A stretch of 64,000 bases of DNA from Oscillospiraceae bacterium. Lineage in GTDB: Bacteria > Bacillota > Clostridia > Oscillospirales > Oscillospiraceae. This document shows positions 24,840 to 37,996 of the stretch, piece by piece (position 1 is the stretch's first letter; every line of letters begins with the position of its first letter). The position numbers and the translations under genes were made by a program. The notes beneath the pieces were generated by a model, which was not told the DNA's origin, made no database searches, and saw nothing but the letters and a program-made list of their open reading frames with translations. The stretch spans positions 49,514 to 113,513 of the forward strand of contig JAFXYD010000098.1 of the NCBI GenBank assembly GCA_017541995.1, given 5' to 3'.

Positions 24840-26930
24840 ATGGCGCATGACTTTGACAGCTTCGGAAGTCTTGTTTTTGACGACAGAGTGATGAAAGCAA
24901 CGCTTTCCGCCAAGGTTTATCAGAAGCTCAGAAAAACGATTGACGAGGGCTCCCGTCTGGACCCGGTGGTGGCAGAGGCGGTGGCCGCGGCCATGAAGAC
25001 CTGGGCCATCGAGCACGGGGCAACGCACTTTACCCACTGGTTCCAGCCCCTCACCGGCATCACCGCGGAGAAGCATGACAGCTTCATCAGCCCTGCCTCC
25101 GACGGGCGGATCATTCCGGAGTTCTCCGGCAAGGAGCTGATCCGGGGCGAGCCGGACGCCTCCTCCTTCCCCTCCGGCGGCCTGCGGGCCACCTTTGAGG
25201 CCAGAGGCTACACCGCCTGGGACCCCACCTCCTACGCCTTTCTCAAGGGAAAAACCCTCTGTATTCCCACGGCCTTCTGCTCCTATGGCGGGCAGGCGCT
25301 GGATAAGAAGACGCCGCTGCTGCGCTCCATGGAGGCCTTCAACCGGCAGGCCCTGCGGGTGCTGCGGCTGTTCGGAAACACGGAGGTGAAGCGGGTGCGG
25401 ACCTGCGTCGGCGCGGAGCAGGAGTATTTTCTCATCGACAAGGGCATGTATGACCGGCGGAAGGATCTGATCTTTACCGGCCGGACGCTTTTTGGCGCCA
25501 TGCCCCCCAAGGGCCAGGAGATGGACGACCACTACTTCGGCTCCATCAAGCCCAGGATCGCCGCGTATATGGAGGATCTGAACCGGGAGCTCTGGAAGCT
25601 GGGCATCCCGGCCAAAACCGAGCACAACGAGGTGGCTCCAGCCCAGCATGAGTTGGCTCCTGTGTACACCACCACCAACCTGGCCACAGATCAAAACCAG
25701 CTCACCATGGAGATCATGCAGAAGACGGCGCTGCGGCACGGCCTGGTGTGCCTGCTGCACGAAAAGCCCTTTGCCGGGGTCAACGGCTCGGGCAAACACA
25801 ACAACTGGTCCATTGCCACAGATACCGGCCTCAATCTGCTCTCACCCGGGGATACCCCCTATGAAAACGCCCAGTTCCTGCTCTTCCTCTGCGCTGTGAT
25901 CCAGGCAGTGGACGACTACCAGGATCTGCTGCGAATTTCTGTGGCCACAGCCGGGAACGACCACCGGCTGGGCGCCAACGAGGCGCCGCCTGCGGTGGTC
26001 TCCGTCTTTTTGGGCGACGAGCTCACCGCCATTCTGGACGCGATCGTCGAGGACCGGCCCTACGAGGCCGCAAAGAGCACCACCTTGAAGCTGGGCGTGG
26101 ACGCGCTGCCCCGCTTTGCCCGGGACAATACGGACCGCAACCGCACCTCGCCCTTTGCCTTCACCGGCAATAAGTTCGAGTTCCGTATGGTGGGCTCCTC
26201 TGACAGCATCGCCTGCGCCAACCTGATGCTGAACGCCGCCGTGGCGGAGAGCCTGCGGCAGTACGCAGACGCTCTGGAGCAGGCGGAGGACTTTGAGACC
26301 GCCCTGCACGCCCTGATCCGGGACAGCTTCCGGGCCCACCGGCGCATCCTCTTCAACGGCAACGGGTATGACGAGGCTTGGCTGCAGGAGGCGGAAAAGC
26401 GGGGCCTGTGCAACTACCGCACCACGGCGGACGCTATGCCCCATCTCCTGGACGAAAAGAACGTGGCCCTGCTCACAAAACACAGGGTCTATTCCGAAAC
26501 AGAGCTGCGGGCCCGCTGCGAAACCCTGCTGGACAACTACTGCAAGACGGTGCGCATTGAAGCCAAAACCATGCTCTGGATGACAAGGCGTCAGATCCTG
26601 CCCGCCGTTTCCGGCTTTGCCGCCGAGCTGTCAGAGCGGGCCGTGAAACGAAAGACCCTGCTGCCGGAGGCGGGCTGCGTCTATGAAAGCAGCCTTGCGG
26701 CGGAGCTTTCTTCGCTGATCGACGAGATCCACCGGAAGGCGGCGGAGCTGGAGGACGCTTTGCTGCACAGCGTCAGTGCCGGAACCGGGGCGGAGGACGC
26801 TGCAGGCATCCGGGACGCGCTGCTGCCCCGGATGCAGAGCCTGCGAATCTCCTGCGACGAGGCCGAGGCCAAAACGGAGGCCCGGGCATGGCCCTTCCCC
26901 AGCTATGCCGAGCTGCTGTTCTCCGTCTGA
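24840..26930 (+). CDS. glnN: Glutamine synthetase type III (copy 1)
   Basis: 696 aa, normal for GSIII. Motifs: [24 protein letters not shown] (metal site), [32 protein letters not shown] and [16 protein letters not shown]. It makes glutamine from ammonia and glutamate as a dodecamer. It leads a seven-gene operon whose enzymes mostly spend glutamine or aspartate nitrogen. GGGAGGATTTC precedes the ATG; control is probably at the leader terminator. A second copy lies at 58488-60578, the same length, nearly identical until the last 110 residues. Confidence 0.96.
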   Translation: MAHDFDSFGSLVFDDRVMKATLSAKVYQKLRKTIDEGSRLDPVVAEAVAAAMKTWAIEHGATHFTHWFQPLTGITAEKHDSFISPASDGRIIPEFSGKELIRGEPDASSFPSGGLRATFEARGYTAWDPTSYAFLKGKTLCIPTAFCSYGGQALDKKTPLLRSMEAFNRQALRVLRLFGNTEVKRVRTCVGAEQEYFLIDKGMYDRRKDLIFTGRTLFGAMPPKGQEMDDHYFGSIKPRIAAYMEDLNRELWKLGIPAKTEHNEVAPAQHELAPVYTTTNLATDQNQLTMEIMQKTALRHGLVCLLHEKPFAGVNGSGKHNNWSIATDTGLNLLSPGDTPYENAQFLLFLCAVIQAVDDYQDLLRISVATAGNDHRLGANEAPPAVVSVFLGDELTAILDAIVEDRPYEAAKSTTLKLGVDALPRFARDNTDRNRTSPFAFTGNKFEFRMVGSSDSIACANLMLNAAVAESLRQYADALEQAEDFETALHALIRDSFRAHRRILFNGNGYDEAWLQEAEKRGLCNYRTTADAMPHLLDEKNVALLTKHRVYSETELRARCETLLDNYCKTVRIEAKTMLWMTRRQILPAVSGFAAELSERAVKRKTLLPEAGCVYESSLAAELSSLIDEIHRKAAELEDALLHSVSAGTGAEDAAGIRDALLPRMQSLRISCDEAEAKTEARAWPFPSYAELLFSV

Positions 26931-26945
26931 AAACAGGGGGTACGT

Positions 26946-28238
26946 ATGGGAAATTGTGTAATCGTTGGCGTCAACTGGGGAGATGAGGGAAAGGGCCGGA
27001 TGGTGGATTATCTCACCGAGCAGTATGACGTTGTGGTGCGATACCAGGGCGGCGGCAACGCCGGGCACACAGTCATCAACGAAAAAGGAAAATTCGCCCT
27101 CCATCTGCTGCCCTCCGGGATCTTCCGCAGTGGGGTAGTCAATATTCTTGGAAACGGTGTGGCCCTGGACCCGGAAAATCTCTGGAAGGAAATCCTGGAG
27201 CTGCGGGAGAAGGGTGTGCAGATCACACCGGACAATCTGCGGATCAGCAACCGCGCCTCTCTGCTTCTGCCCTGGCACCGGGATCTGGACGCTTTGGAGG
27301 AGCAGCGCCTGGCGGACAGGCAATACGGCTCTACAAAGCAGGGCATCGCGCCGTTTTACTCGGATAAATTCCAGAAGAAGACCATTCTTGCAGGCCAGCT
27401 TGCCCATATGGATTCCTTGCGGGAACAACTTCAGGCGCTTTTGGAGTGGAAAAACCTGACTCTGACCAGGGTCTACGGCGCCTCCGGCTATACGATGGCG
27501 CAAATGGAGCAGTGGCTGCAGGACTTCTGCGCGCCGATTCTGCCCTTTGTGTGCGATACCGGCGCGTATTTGAGGCAGGCCCAAGGGCAGGGCAAATCCA
27601 TTTTGTTTGAAGCGCAGCTCGGCGCACTCCGGGATCTGGACTACGGCATCTATCCCTACACCACCTCCTCCAACACCCTGGCGGCCTATGCCCCCATCGG
27701 AGCCGGACTTCCCTCCGCCGGGATCGACGAGGTGATTGGCGTGGTCAAGGCCTATTCCACCTGCGTGGGCGAGGGACCCTTTGTCTGTGAGACCTTCGGG
27801 GATGAGGCCGAGCGACTCAGAGAGGCCGGCGCTGAATATGGCGCAAAGACCGGCAGACCCCGCCGCGTCGGTCCGGTAGATCTGGTGGCGACGCGCTACG
27901 GCGCGGCGCTGCAGGGCGCCACAAGGCTTGCGCTGACAAAGCTGGACGTGCTGAGCTATCTGGACACCATCCCTGTCTGCACCCGCTATCGCCTCAACGG
28001 GAACGAGACCGATCAGTTCCCATTTCCCACCGAATTGGAGGACGCGGAACCGGTTCTGGAATTCCTGGAGGGTTGGCACTGCGACATCTCCGGCGTCCGG
28101 CGCTGGGAGGACCTGCCCGAGGCCGCGCAGGCTTACGTCACATATCTGGAAAAAGCCATCGGCTGTCCCATTGCCTACGTGTCCGTAGGCGCTGAAAGAG
28201 ACAGTATCATTGTTCGACAGGAGCATGACCATGACTGA
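26946..28238 (+). CDS. purA: Adenylosuccinate synthetase
   Basis: 430 aa. N-terminal W-G-D-E-G-K-G-R-M-V-D-Y-L (GTP and catalytic Asp; most relatives have Q before W, here N), G-G-G-N-A-G-H-T-V, then Y-T-T-S-S-N-T and R-P-R-R-V-G-P-V-D-L. It joins aspartate to IMP with GTP, the first step to AMP. It begins 15 nt after GSIII with GGGGGTACGT upstream, and overlaps purB by 8 nt. Confidence 0.96.
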   Translation: MGNCVIVGVNWGDEGKGRMVDYLTEQYDVVVRYQGGGNAGHTVINEKGKFALHLLPSGIFRSGVVNILGNGVALDPENLWKEILELREKGVQITPDNLRISNRASLLLPWHRDLDALEEQRLADRQYGSTKQGIAPFYSDKFQKKTILAGQLAHMDSLREQLQALLEWKNLTLTRVYGASGYTMAQMEQWLQDFCAPILPFVCDTGAYLRQAQGQGKSILFEAQLGALRDLDYGIYPYTTSSNTLAAYAPIGAGLPSAGIDEVIGVVKAYSTCVGEGPFVCETFGDEAERLREAGAEYGAKTGRPRRVGPVDLVATRYGAALQGATRLALTKLDVLSYLDTIPVCTRYRLNGNETDQFPFPTELEDAEPVLEFLEGWHCDISGVRRWEDLPEAAQAYVTYLEKAIGCPIAYVSVGAERDSIIVRQEHDHD

Positions 28239-29646
28239 CTGTTACGAATCCCCGCTTTCCGCACGCTATGCATCCCCGTATATGCTGCGCCTGTTCTCGG
28301 CGGATACCCGCTATCGGACCTGGCGCAGGCTGTGGCTTGCCTTGGCCGAGCAGGAGCGAAGGCTTGGCCTGCCCATCACGGAGGATCAGGTGCGGGAGCT
28401 TTCCGAGCACCTTACGGATATAGACTATGACCTGGTCCGCCGGCGGGAAGCCCAGGTGCGGCATGACGTGATGGCCCACGTGTATGCCTATGGCAAGGCA
28501 GCCCCCTCCGCGGCAGGCATCCTGCATCTCGGCGCCACAAGCTGTTACGTCACCGACAACGCGGATCTGATTCTCTACCGGGACGCTCTGCTGCATCTGC
28601 GCAAGGAGCTGCAAGCCGTGCTGAACAATCTGGCCCGGTTTGCCGAGCGCTGGAAGGACACGCCAACCCTGGGCTATACCCACTACCAGCCGGCCCAGCC
28701 GGTCACGGTGGGCAAACGCGCCACATTATGGATGCAGGATTTTCTCTCTGATCTGGAGGAGCTGGATTTCGTTCTCAGTCAGATCAAATTCCTCGGCTGC
28801 CGGGGAACCACAGGAACCGAGGCAAGCTTTTTGGAGCTCTTCGGCGGCGACGTGGAAAAGATCGACGAGATGAACCGCGCCCTGGCAGAAGCATTCGGCT
28901 TTTCAGAATGCTGCCCGGTTTGCGGGCAAACCTACCCCCGCAAGCTGGACAGCCGGATTCTGAACGTTCTGTCCTCCATTGCCCAGAGCGCATACCGGAT
29001 GGCAAACGACGTTCGCCTTTTACAGCATGACCGGCAGCTGGAGGAGCCCTTTGAGGAGGAGCAGATCGGCTCCTCCGCCATGGCCTACAAGCGCAACCCC
29101 ATGCGCTGTGAGCGCATCTGCTCCCTGGCGCGCTATTTAATGGCAGACGCAATGAACGCTGCCATGACCGCCTCGACCCAATGGCTGGAACGGACGTTGG
29201 ACGACTCCGCCAACCGCCGCATCTCCATGCCGGAGGGCTTTCTGGCAGCGGACGCCATCCTTCGCCTGGCGCAGAACGTAACGGACGGTTTACGGGTCAA
29301 CGAGCGCGTGGTGGAAGCAGCGGTCCGGGAATTTCTCCCCTTTCTTGCCACGGAGAATCTGTTGATAGAGGGGGTCAAGCGGGGCGGTGATCGGCAGCAG
29401 CTGCATGAGATCATCCGACGCTGCTCCATGGAGGCCACAGCAAGGATGAAAAACGGCGAGCCCTGCGATCTGCTGCAGCGGCTTTCCCGGGAGCCGGCCT
29501 TTGGATTGACCGAAAGGGACCTGAATGCGCTTCTGGACCCGCGTCTGTATATCGGCCGCTGCCCGGAGCAGGTAGCGCGGTTTTTACAGAAGGTTGCGCC
29601 GCTGCTTTCCGAAGCTGCAGAACAACCTGCAGCCATTGAACTGTGA
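28231..29646 (+). CDS. purB: Adenylosuccinate lyase
   Basis: 471 aa. Fumarase/aspartase superfamily: T-H-Y-Q-P-A-Q-P-V-T-V-G-K-R (about 151-164) and the signature G-S-S-A-M-A-Y-K-R-N-P (about 283-293). It cleaves adenylosuccinate to AMP and SAICAR to AICAR. I chose ATG 28231, 7 nt after AGGAG; the in-frame ATG at 28225 is too close to that site. It overlaps the purA end, so the two steps to AMP are translationally coupled. Confidence 0.95.
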   Translation: MTDCYESPLSARYASPYMLRLFSADTRYRTWRRLWLALAEQERRLGLPITEDQVRELSEHLTDIDYDLVRRREAQVRHDVMAHVYAYGKAAPSAAGILHLGATSCYVTDNADLILYRDALLHLRKELQAVLNNLARFAERWKDTPTLGYTHYQPAQPVTVGKRATLWMQDFLSDLEELDFVLSQIKFLGCRGTTGTEASFLELFGGDVEKIDEMNRALAEAFGFSECCPVCGQTYPRKLDSRILNVLSSIAQSAYRMANDVRLLQHDRQLEEPFEEEQIGSSAMAYKRNPMRCERICSLARYLMADAMNAAMTASTQWLERTLDDSANRRISMPEGFLAADAILRLAQNVTDGLRVNERVVEAAVREFLPFLATENLLIEGVKRGGDRQQLHEIIRRCSMEATARMKNGEPCDLLQRLSREPAFGLTERDLNALLDPRLYIGRCPEQVARFLQKVAPLLSEAAEQPAAIEL

Positions 29647-29658
29647 TGGAGGATGCAG

Positions 29659-33561
<3,903 letters not shown>

Positions 33562-33565
<4 letters not shown>

Positions 33566-34743
33566 CCCATATCAATCCCTATTACAGCCGACTGAAAACC
33601 AGCTATCTGTTCTACCGCATCAACCAGACCGTGGACGCCCTGCGCCGGGACCACCCCCGGGACCGGCTGCTGCTCCTGGGGGTGGGAGACGTGACCCTTC
33701 CTCTGGCCCCGGCGGTGATTGCGGCCCTGCACCGGGCGGCGGAGGACCAGGCAAAGCAGGAGAGCTTCCAGGGCTATATGCCGGAGCTGGGGAAGGACTT
33801 TATGAAGCAGGCTGTGGCGGATTACTACGCCCGCCGGGGCACAAAGCTGGACCCGGCGGAGATCTTCATCTCCTACGGGGCCGGGGACGACCTGGGCGTG
33901 ATCGGAGGCCTGTTCGCGCAAGAAAACCGGGTGGCGGTGATCGAGCCCGCCTACCCGGCCTACGTGGATACCAATCTGATGGCGGGACGGACCATTGTAT
34001 CCGTTCCCGGCGGGGAGGAAAACGGCTTCCTTCCCCTGCCGCCCGAGAATCTGGAGGCGGAGCTGGTGTACCTCTGCTCCCCCAACAACCCCACCGGGGC
34101 GGCCTATACCAGAGCACAGCTTCAACAGTGGGTGGATTGGGCTAACGCCAGAGACGCTGTCATCCTCTTTGACGCCGCCTATGAGGCCTTTATCACGGAC
34201 CCGGCAGTCCCTCGCAGCATCTACGAGCTGCCCGGTGCGGAGCGCTGCGCCATTGAGATTGCATCCCTGTCCAAAACCGCTGGCTTTACCGGCACCCGCC
34301 TGGGCTGGACCGTGGTGCCCCAAGCCCTGATCCGGGAGGAGACGTCCCTGCATGATATGTGGGTCCGCAACCGGACCACCTGCTCCAACGGCGTGTCCTA
34401 CCTGCTCCAGCGGGCCGGCGAGGCGGCCCTGAGCCCGGAGGGCCTTGCCCAGAGCGGGAAAAATCTCCAGGTCTACCGGGACAATGCGAAAATCCTGACC
34501 GATGCCCTGGAGGCGCTGGGCCTGCCCTATACCGGCGGCAAAAACGCCCCCTACGTCTGGTTCCGCTGCCCCAAGGGCATGCAGGGCTGGGACTTCTTCG
34601 ACTTTCTGATTGACCGGACCCGGATCGTGGGGACCCCCGGCGTCGGCTTCGGCCCCTGCGGCGAGGGCTGGTTCCGCTTTTCCTGCTTCGGCACCCCGGA
34701 AGACACCCGGGAGGCCGCTCGCCGCCTCCGGGATGTTCTTTGA
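33562..34743 (+). CDS. dapL: LL-diaminopimelate aminotransferase
   Basis: 393 aa, fold-type I aminotransferase. N-terminal H-I-N-P-Y-Y-S-R-L-K-T-S-Y-L-F, S-P-N-N-P-T-G-A, and the PLP lysine in S-L-S-K-T-A-G-F-T-G-T-R-L-G-W. DapL converts tetrahydrodipicolinate directly to LL-DAP with glutamate as donor, bypassing succinylated or acetylated intermediates; common in Clostridia. It ends the operon, directly upstream of dapF's step in the pathway. Confidence 0.94.
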
Positions 34744-34799
34744 ATGGACGCATGTACGCTGCGCCGTTTCGGTCAGCTTGGCTTCCTCCAGACGGCTTC

Positions 34800-34850
34800 C
34801 GGGATGGAATATGTTGTGTAGCTGACGAAAACGCCGCGGCGGGTGTATAA
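34800..34850 (-). pseudogene. Relic of a serine recombinase C-terminus
   Basis: On the minus strand it reads Y-T-R-R-G-V-F-V-S-Y-T, matching N-T-R-R-G-V-Y-V-S-Y-T-P at the end of the 16645-18342 recombinase. Flanking sequence is not in a usable frame. Confidence 0.7.
34819..34846. repeat. 28-bp direct repeat, copy 2
   Basis: 27 of 28 bases match 16655-16682 in the same orientation. Confidence 0.85.
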
Positions 34851-35116
34851 ACAGGGCGGTTTGCTGCCGCTTTTGCCGGGTTATTCTGTCAGACGGATTG
34901 GGAAGCGTATCTGGATAGAAATGCTCCAGGAATTCGCTGACAGTCATGTGATAAACCCGGGTACTCACGAAGTGATGATTGGTTTCTCGTGCCGCTTGCT
35001 CGCTGTGTCAAAGAGGAAATCGCCTCCGTATCATAGAAATGCCGCCAAGCAGAATCTTCTCCTGCTTGACGGCGTTTCGATTGCGAACTGATTGATTCGA
35101 TTTGTCTTTCCCGTTC

Positions 35117-35197
35117 TTACTTCTTCTGATAGCCTGTGATCAGGGTCAGCACGAAGCAGACCACGGTGGCCCAGGCAAAAAAGCGATGGTTTTTCAC
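35117..35197 (-). CDS. 26-residue membrane peptide coupled to the metal ATPase
   Basis: GTG start, 26 aa: K-N-H-R-F-F-A-W-A-T-V-V-C-F-V-L-T-L-I-T-G-Y-Q-K-K, one hydrophobic helix with basic ends. The start overlaps the ATPase stop (GTGA), and AGGAGGAAAAATCC is a strong ribosome site, so it is almost certainly translated. It resembles tiny DUF6219-like proteins of Clostridia as I recall them. It may bind the ATPase in the membrane; that is inference from coupling. Confidence 0.7.
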   Translation of the reverse strand: MKNHRFFAWATVVCFVLTLITGYQKK

Positions 35198-37299
35198 GGA
35201 TTTTTCCTCCTGTTTTCTTGTTCCTCCATCAGATTGGTCAGACTGTGCAGACTCAGCAGCAGGGTGGATGAATTGTGCAGCAGGGCGCTGAGGGCGGGAG
35301 GGAGAATCCCCAGGGCGCCCAGGGCGATCAGGCTCCCGTTGAAGCCCATGACGAAATGATAGTTCTGCCGGATGCGTTTCATCAGCGCGTCGGAAAGTCC
35401 CTTGAGCCAGGCCAGCTCCCGCAGATCCTCCGCGGCGATGACCACGTCCGCCACCTCCCGGGCAATGGTGGCCCCGCTGCCCACGGCCACGCCCACGTCC
35501 GCCAGGGACAGGGCTGGGGTGTCGTTGATGCCGTCTCCGATCATGATGACGGTCCGATAGGCCGCCTGCTCCCGCTTGATGTAATCCGCCTTGTCCTCCG
35601 GCAGCACCTCAGCCCGGAACTCGTCCACCCCCAGGGTTTGGGCGATGGCTGCGGCAGTGCTGCGGTTGTCCCCGGTAAGCATGACGGTCTTCCCGATCCC
35701 GGCCCCATGCAGGGCGGTCAGGGCCTCCGCTGCCTCCGGGCGCAGGGGATCCAGAATGCCGATGGCAGCGGAAAGGACCCCGTCCACCGCCAGATAAAGC
35801 CAGGACAGGCCCTGCTCCAGGGTGTCAAAGGCCGCCTGATCCTTCGGGAGGATGGTGACGGCTTCATCTTCAAACACAAAATGGCGGCTGCCGATGACGG
35901 TACGCTTGCCGTCAATCCGGGTGGCAATGCCGTGGGCCACCACGTATTCCACCTCGGAGTGCATCTCCTCATGGTCCAGGCCCCGTTCCCGGGCTGCCCG
36001 GACCACGGCGTTTGCCACGGAATGGGGAAAGTGTTCCTCCAGGCAGGCGGCCACGCGAAGCATCTCCGCCTCCTGCTGCCCGTGGAAGGGTACCACCTTT
36101 GCCACCGTGGGACAGGCTTTCGTGAGGGTTCCGGTCTTATCGAAGATTACGGTGTCCGCTTCGCTGACCCGCTCCAGGAATTTTCCGCCCTTAACGGTGA
36201 TCTTCCGGGTCCCGGCCTCCCGCATGGCGGACAGGACGCTCAGGGGCATGGAGAGCTTCAAGGCGCAGGAGAAGTCCACCATCAGCACCGACACGGCCCG
36301 GGCCACGTTCCGGGTCAGCAGCCAGGTGAGCAGGCTGCCCCCCAGGCACCAAGGCACCAGCCGATCCGCCAGATTGGCAGCCTGCAGCTCCACCCCGGAT
36401 TTCAAGCGCTCGGAGTCCTCGATCATTCGCACAATGCGGTCGTAGCGGTTCTCTCCCGCCGTTCCCGTGACCCGCAGGGCGCAGTTGCCATCCTCCACCA
36501 CGGAGCCGGCGTAGACCGCCGCCCCGGGCCGCTTGGCCACGGGAACAGACTCCCCGGTGAGTGAGGCCTGGTTCAGCATCACGTCTCCCTGCTCTAAAAT
36601 GCCGTCCAGGGGCAGCACATGGCCGGTGTGGACCAGCACCAGGTCCCCGGGGGATACGCTGTTCAGGGGAACCAGGGCCTGCCGCCCGTCGGCCTCCAGC
36701 CGCCAGACGGAATCCACCTGCAGGGCCATGCTGCGGGCCAGGTCCTCCACGGAGCGCTTGTGGGTCCATTCCTCCAGGGTCTCCCCCAGCCGGAGCAGGA
36801 ACATCACAGACGAGGCGGTGGCAAAGTCGCCGGTGAGTTGGGAGACGCCGATGGCGGCGCCGTCCAGCACGTCCACGGTGAGCCGCCGGGACCACAGCGT
36901 TTTCACCGCGGTCAGGATCCGGGGAACAGACTCACAGGCGCAGAGGGTCGCCCGCACCGGCGCCGGCAAAAACCAACGCTTGCAGAAATGGGAAACGACC
37001 ATCCCCACCAGCTTTTCCTTGTATTCCCGGTTCATGGCCCGGCTGCTGTGGTGCAGGGGCGGCAGCGCGGCCAGGGCTGTCTCCTCGGAAAAGGCGGCCA
37101 GCCGCGCTGTGACGGGTGCCGGATCTCCCCGATAGCAGACGGTGACGCTGCGAATGTTCTCCAGAATCACCACCCGCTCCACCGAGGCTTCCGCCAGCAG
37201 CCAGGCCTCCAGCAGGTCCGCCTGGCCGGTGGTCATGGAGCGCACGCAGGCCCGGAGACGGAGCCTTCCGAGGCTGCGATGCAGGATCTGAAATCTCAT
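35194..37299 (-). CDS. P1B-type metal-transporting ATPase with SCALK in place of CPx
   Basis: 701 aa. Actuator T-G-E-S (248-251), phosphorylation D-K-T-G-T (387-391), E-E-H-F-P-H-S (421-427), T-G-D-N (542-545) and G-D-G-I-N-D (588-593). The transmembrane metal motif is D-F-S-C-A-L-K-L-S (342-350) with one Cys (C345) and no C-P-C/S-P-C proline pair. The N-terminal 75 residues look like a heavy-metal domain without C-x2-C. This resembles CtpC-like pumps; the metal (Mn, Fe, Zn or other) cannot be read. It overlaps DUF6110 by 4 nt upstream and the peptide by 4 nt downstream. Confidence 0.9.
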   Translation of the reverse strand: MRFQILHRSLGRLRLRACVRSMTTGQADLLEAWLLAEASVERVVILENIRSVTVCYRGDPAPVTARLAAFSEETALAALPPLHHSSRAMNREYKEKLVGMVVSHFCKRWFLPAPVRATLCACESVPRILTAVKTLWSRRLTVDVLDGAAIGVSQLTGDFATASSVMFLLRLGETLEEWTHKRSVEDLARSMALQVDSVWRLEADGRQALVPLNSVSPGDLVLVHTGHVLPLDGILEQGDVMLNQASLTGESVPVAKRPGAAVYAGSVVEDGNCALRVTGTAGENRYDRIVRMIEDSERLKSGVELQAANLADRLVPWCLGGSLLTWLLTRNVARAVSVLMVDFSCALKLSMPLSVLSAMREAGTRKITVKGGKFLERVSEADTVIFDKTGTLTKACPTVAKVVPFHGQQEAEMLRVAACLEEHFPHSVANAVVRAARERGLDHEEMHSEVEYVVAHGIATRIDGKRTVIGSRHFVFEDEAVTILPKDQAAFDTLEQGLSWLYLAVDGVLSAAIGILDPLRPEAAEALTALHGAGIGKTVMLTGDNRSTAAAIAQTLGVDEFRAEVLPEDKADYIKREQAAYRTVIMIGDGINDTPALSLADVGVAVGSGATIAREVADVVIAAEDLRELAWLKGLSDALMKRIRQNYHFVMGFNGSLIALGALGILPPALSALLHNSSTLLLSLHSLTNLMEEQENRRKNP

Positions 37300-37580
37300 G
37301 CCTCGGCAGCTTCTTCCTTGGCAGGCGCGGCGGTATCCTCCACGTAGGCGGCCCCCTCGGCGGCCTCCCGCTCCGCGTTGATCTGTCTGGCATCCGCCAG
37401 AATGTCGGAGCAGGCAGCCTGAACCTCATCCACGTTCCGCATGAGCTCCTGCTTGCAGCGGAGCCCCGCCGCGGTCAGGTGGGTGTAGAGCTTCCGGGCG
37501 TCCTTGCTGGCCAAAATTTTCAGTCCCGCCGAGCCGAAGAGGGCGCCATAGACGAAGATTGCGATTTTTCCGGTTAACAT
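37296..37580 (-). CDS. DUF6110-like small protein
   Basis: 94 aa. An N-terminal hydrophobic segment (G-K-I-A-I-F-V-Y-G-A-L-F-G-S-A-G-L-K-I-L), then L-A-S-K-D-A-R-K-L-Y-T-H-L-T-A-A-G-L-R-C-K and a helical, Ala/Glu-rich tail. Proteins of this kind precede such P-type ATPases in Clostridia. It is first in a three-gene coupled operon. Function unknown; a membrane-associated ATPase partner is likely from context. GGAGGTATGAATC precedes the ATG. Confidence 0.75.
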   Translation of the reverse strand: MLTGKIAIFVYGALFGSAGLKILASKDARKLYTHLTAAGLRCKQELMRNVDEVQAACSDILADARQINAEREAAEGAAYVEDTAAPAKEEAAEA

Positions 37581-37604
37581 GATTCATACCTCCTGTTTTC
37601 GCTT

Positions 37605-37620
37605 GTTAGGCAAAGCTAAC
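37605..37620. promoter_or_regulatory. Palindrome GTTAGGCAAAGCTAAC, possible metalloregulator box
   Basis: GTTAG-6-CTAAC in the leader of the ATPase operon, resembling DtxR/MntR-family boxes. GGTTAGC also occurs just after the -10 (near 37696-37702 on the minus strand). Confidence 0.4.
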
Positions 37621-37703
37621 TTCTGCGCCGGGAAAAGGCCCATCCGCAGCAGGGCAGGATGGGCAGGATTCCGGAGCAAACGCCAGTTGTCCTTCGCTAA
37701 CCA

Positions 37704-37732
37704 ATCATATCACAAAATTCGATGGATTACAA
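37704..37732 (-). promoter_or_regulatory. Promoter of the metal ATPase operon
   Basis: Minus-strand TTGTAA (37727-37732), 17 nt, TATGAT (37704-37709), extended by TGA. Leader about 120 nt. Confidence 0.75.
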
Positions 37733-37759
37733 GCCCAAACTGTGCATTCCGTAATACAA

Positions 37760-37951
37760 AGGCACCAGCTTTCCCCAAAAAAGGGCTTGGCTGGTGCCTC
37801 TCTGTTTTTATTTCTTTCCAACCAGCAGCGTCGAACCGGAAAACCCCAGCCAGGAAGCTTCTTTTTTACCCATACTATGACCGAATAAAACGATTGGTGC
37901 CGATCTTATACCACGTCCCGGCCCCTTTTCAAGAGGGCCGGGGCGTTTTTT
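37760..37951 (+). terminator. Two terminator-like hairpins in the 416-nt gap 37581-37996
   Basis: AGGCACCAGC/GCTGGTGCCT (37760-37799, then CTCTGTTTTT) and CGTCCCGGCCC/GGGCCGGGGCG (37914-37945, then TTTTTT). Both are oriented as plus-strand terminators although no plus-strand gene lies upstream, so an unannotated transcript or relic is possible. The rest of the gap holds the ATPase promoter and no gene. Confidence 0.6.
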
Positions 37952-37996
37952 GTCAAGGCCGCGATATGCTTGCGGAATGGCCTTGGCGGGGAAGCG

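Larger units (their letters stand above)
34744..35116. other. Gap with mobile-element relics and a possible operon terminator
   Basis: 373 nt after dapL. A near-perfect 12-bp stem GCCGCCAAGCAG / CTGCTTGACGGC (35041-35073) followed by GTTTCG may end the operon. Upstream are a recombinase-like fragment (34800-34850) and a minus-strand open stretch (T-V-S-E-F-L-E-H-F-Y-P-D-T-L-P-N-P-S-D-R-I-T) of no family I recognise. Nothing here looks like a working gene. Confidence 0.5.
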
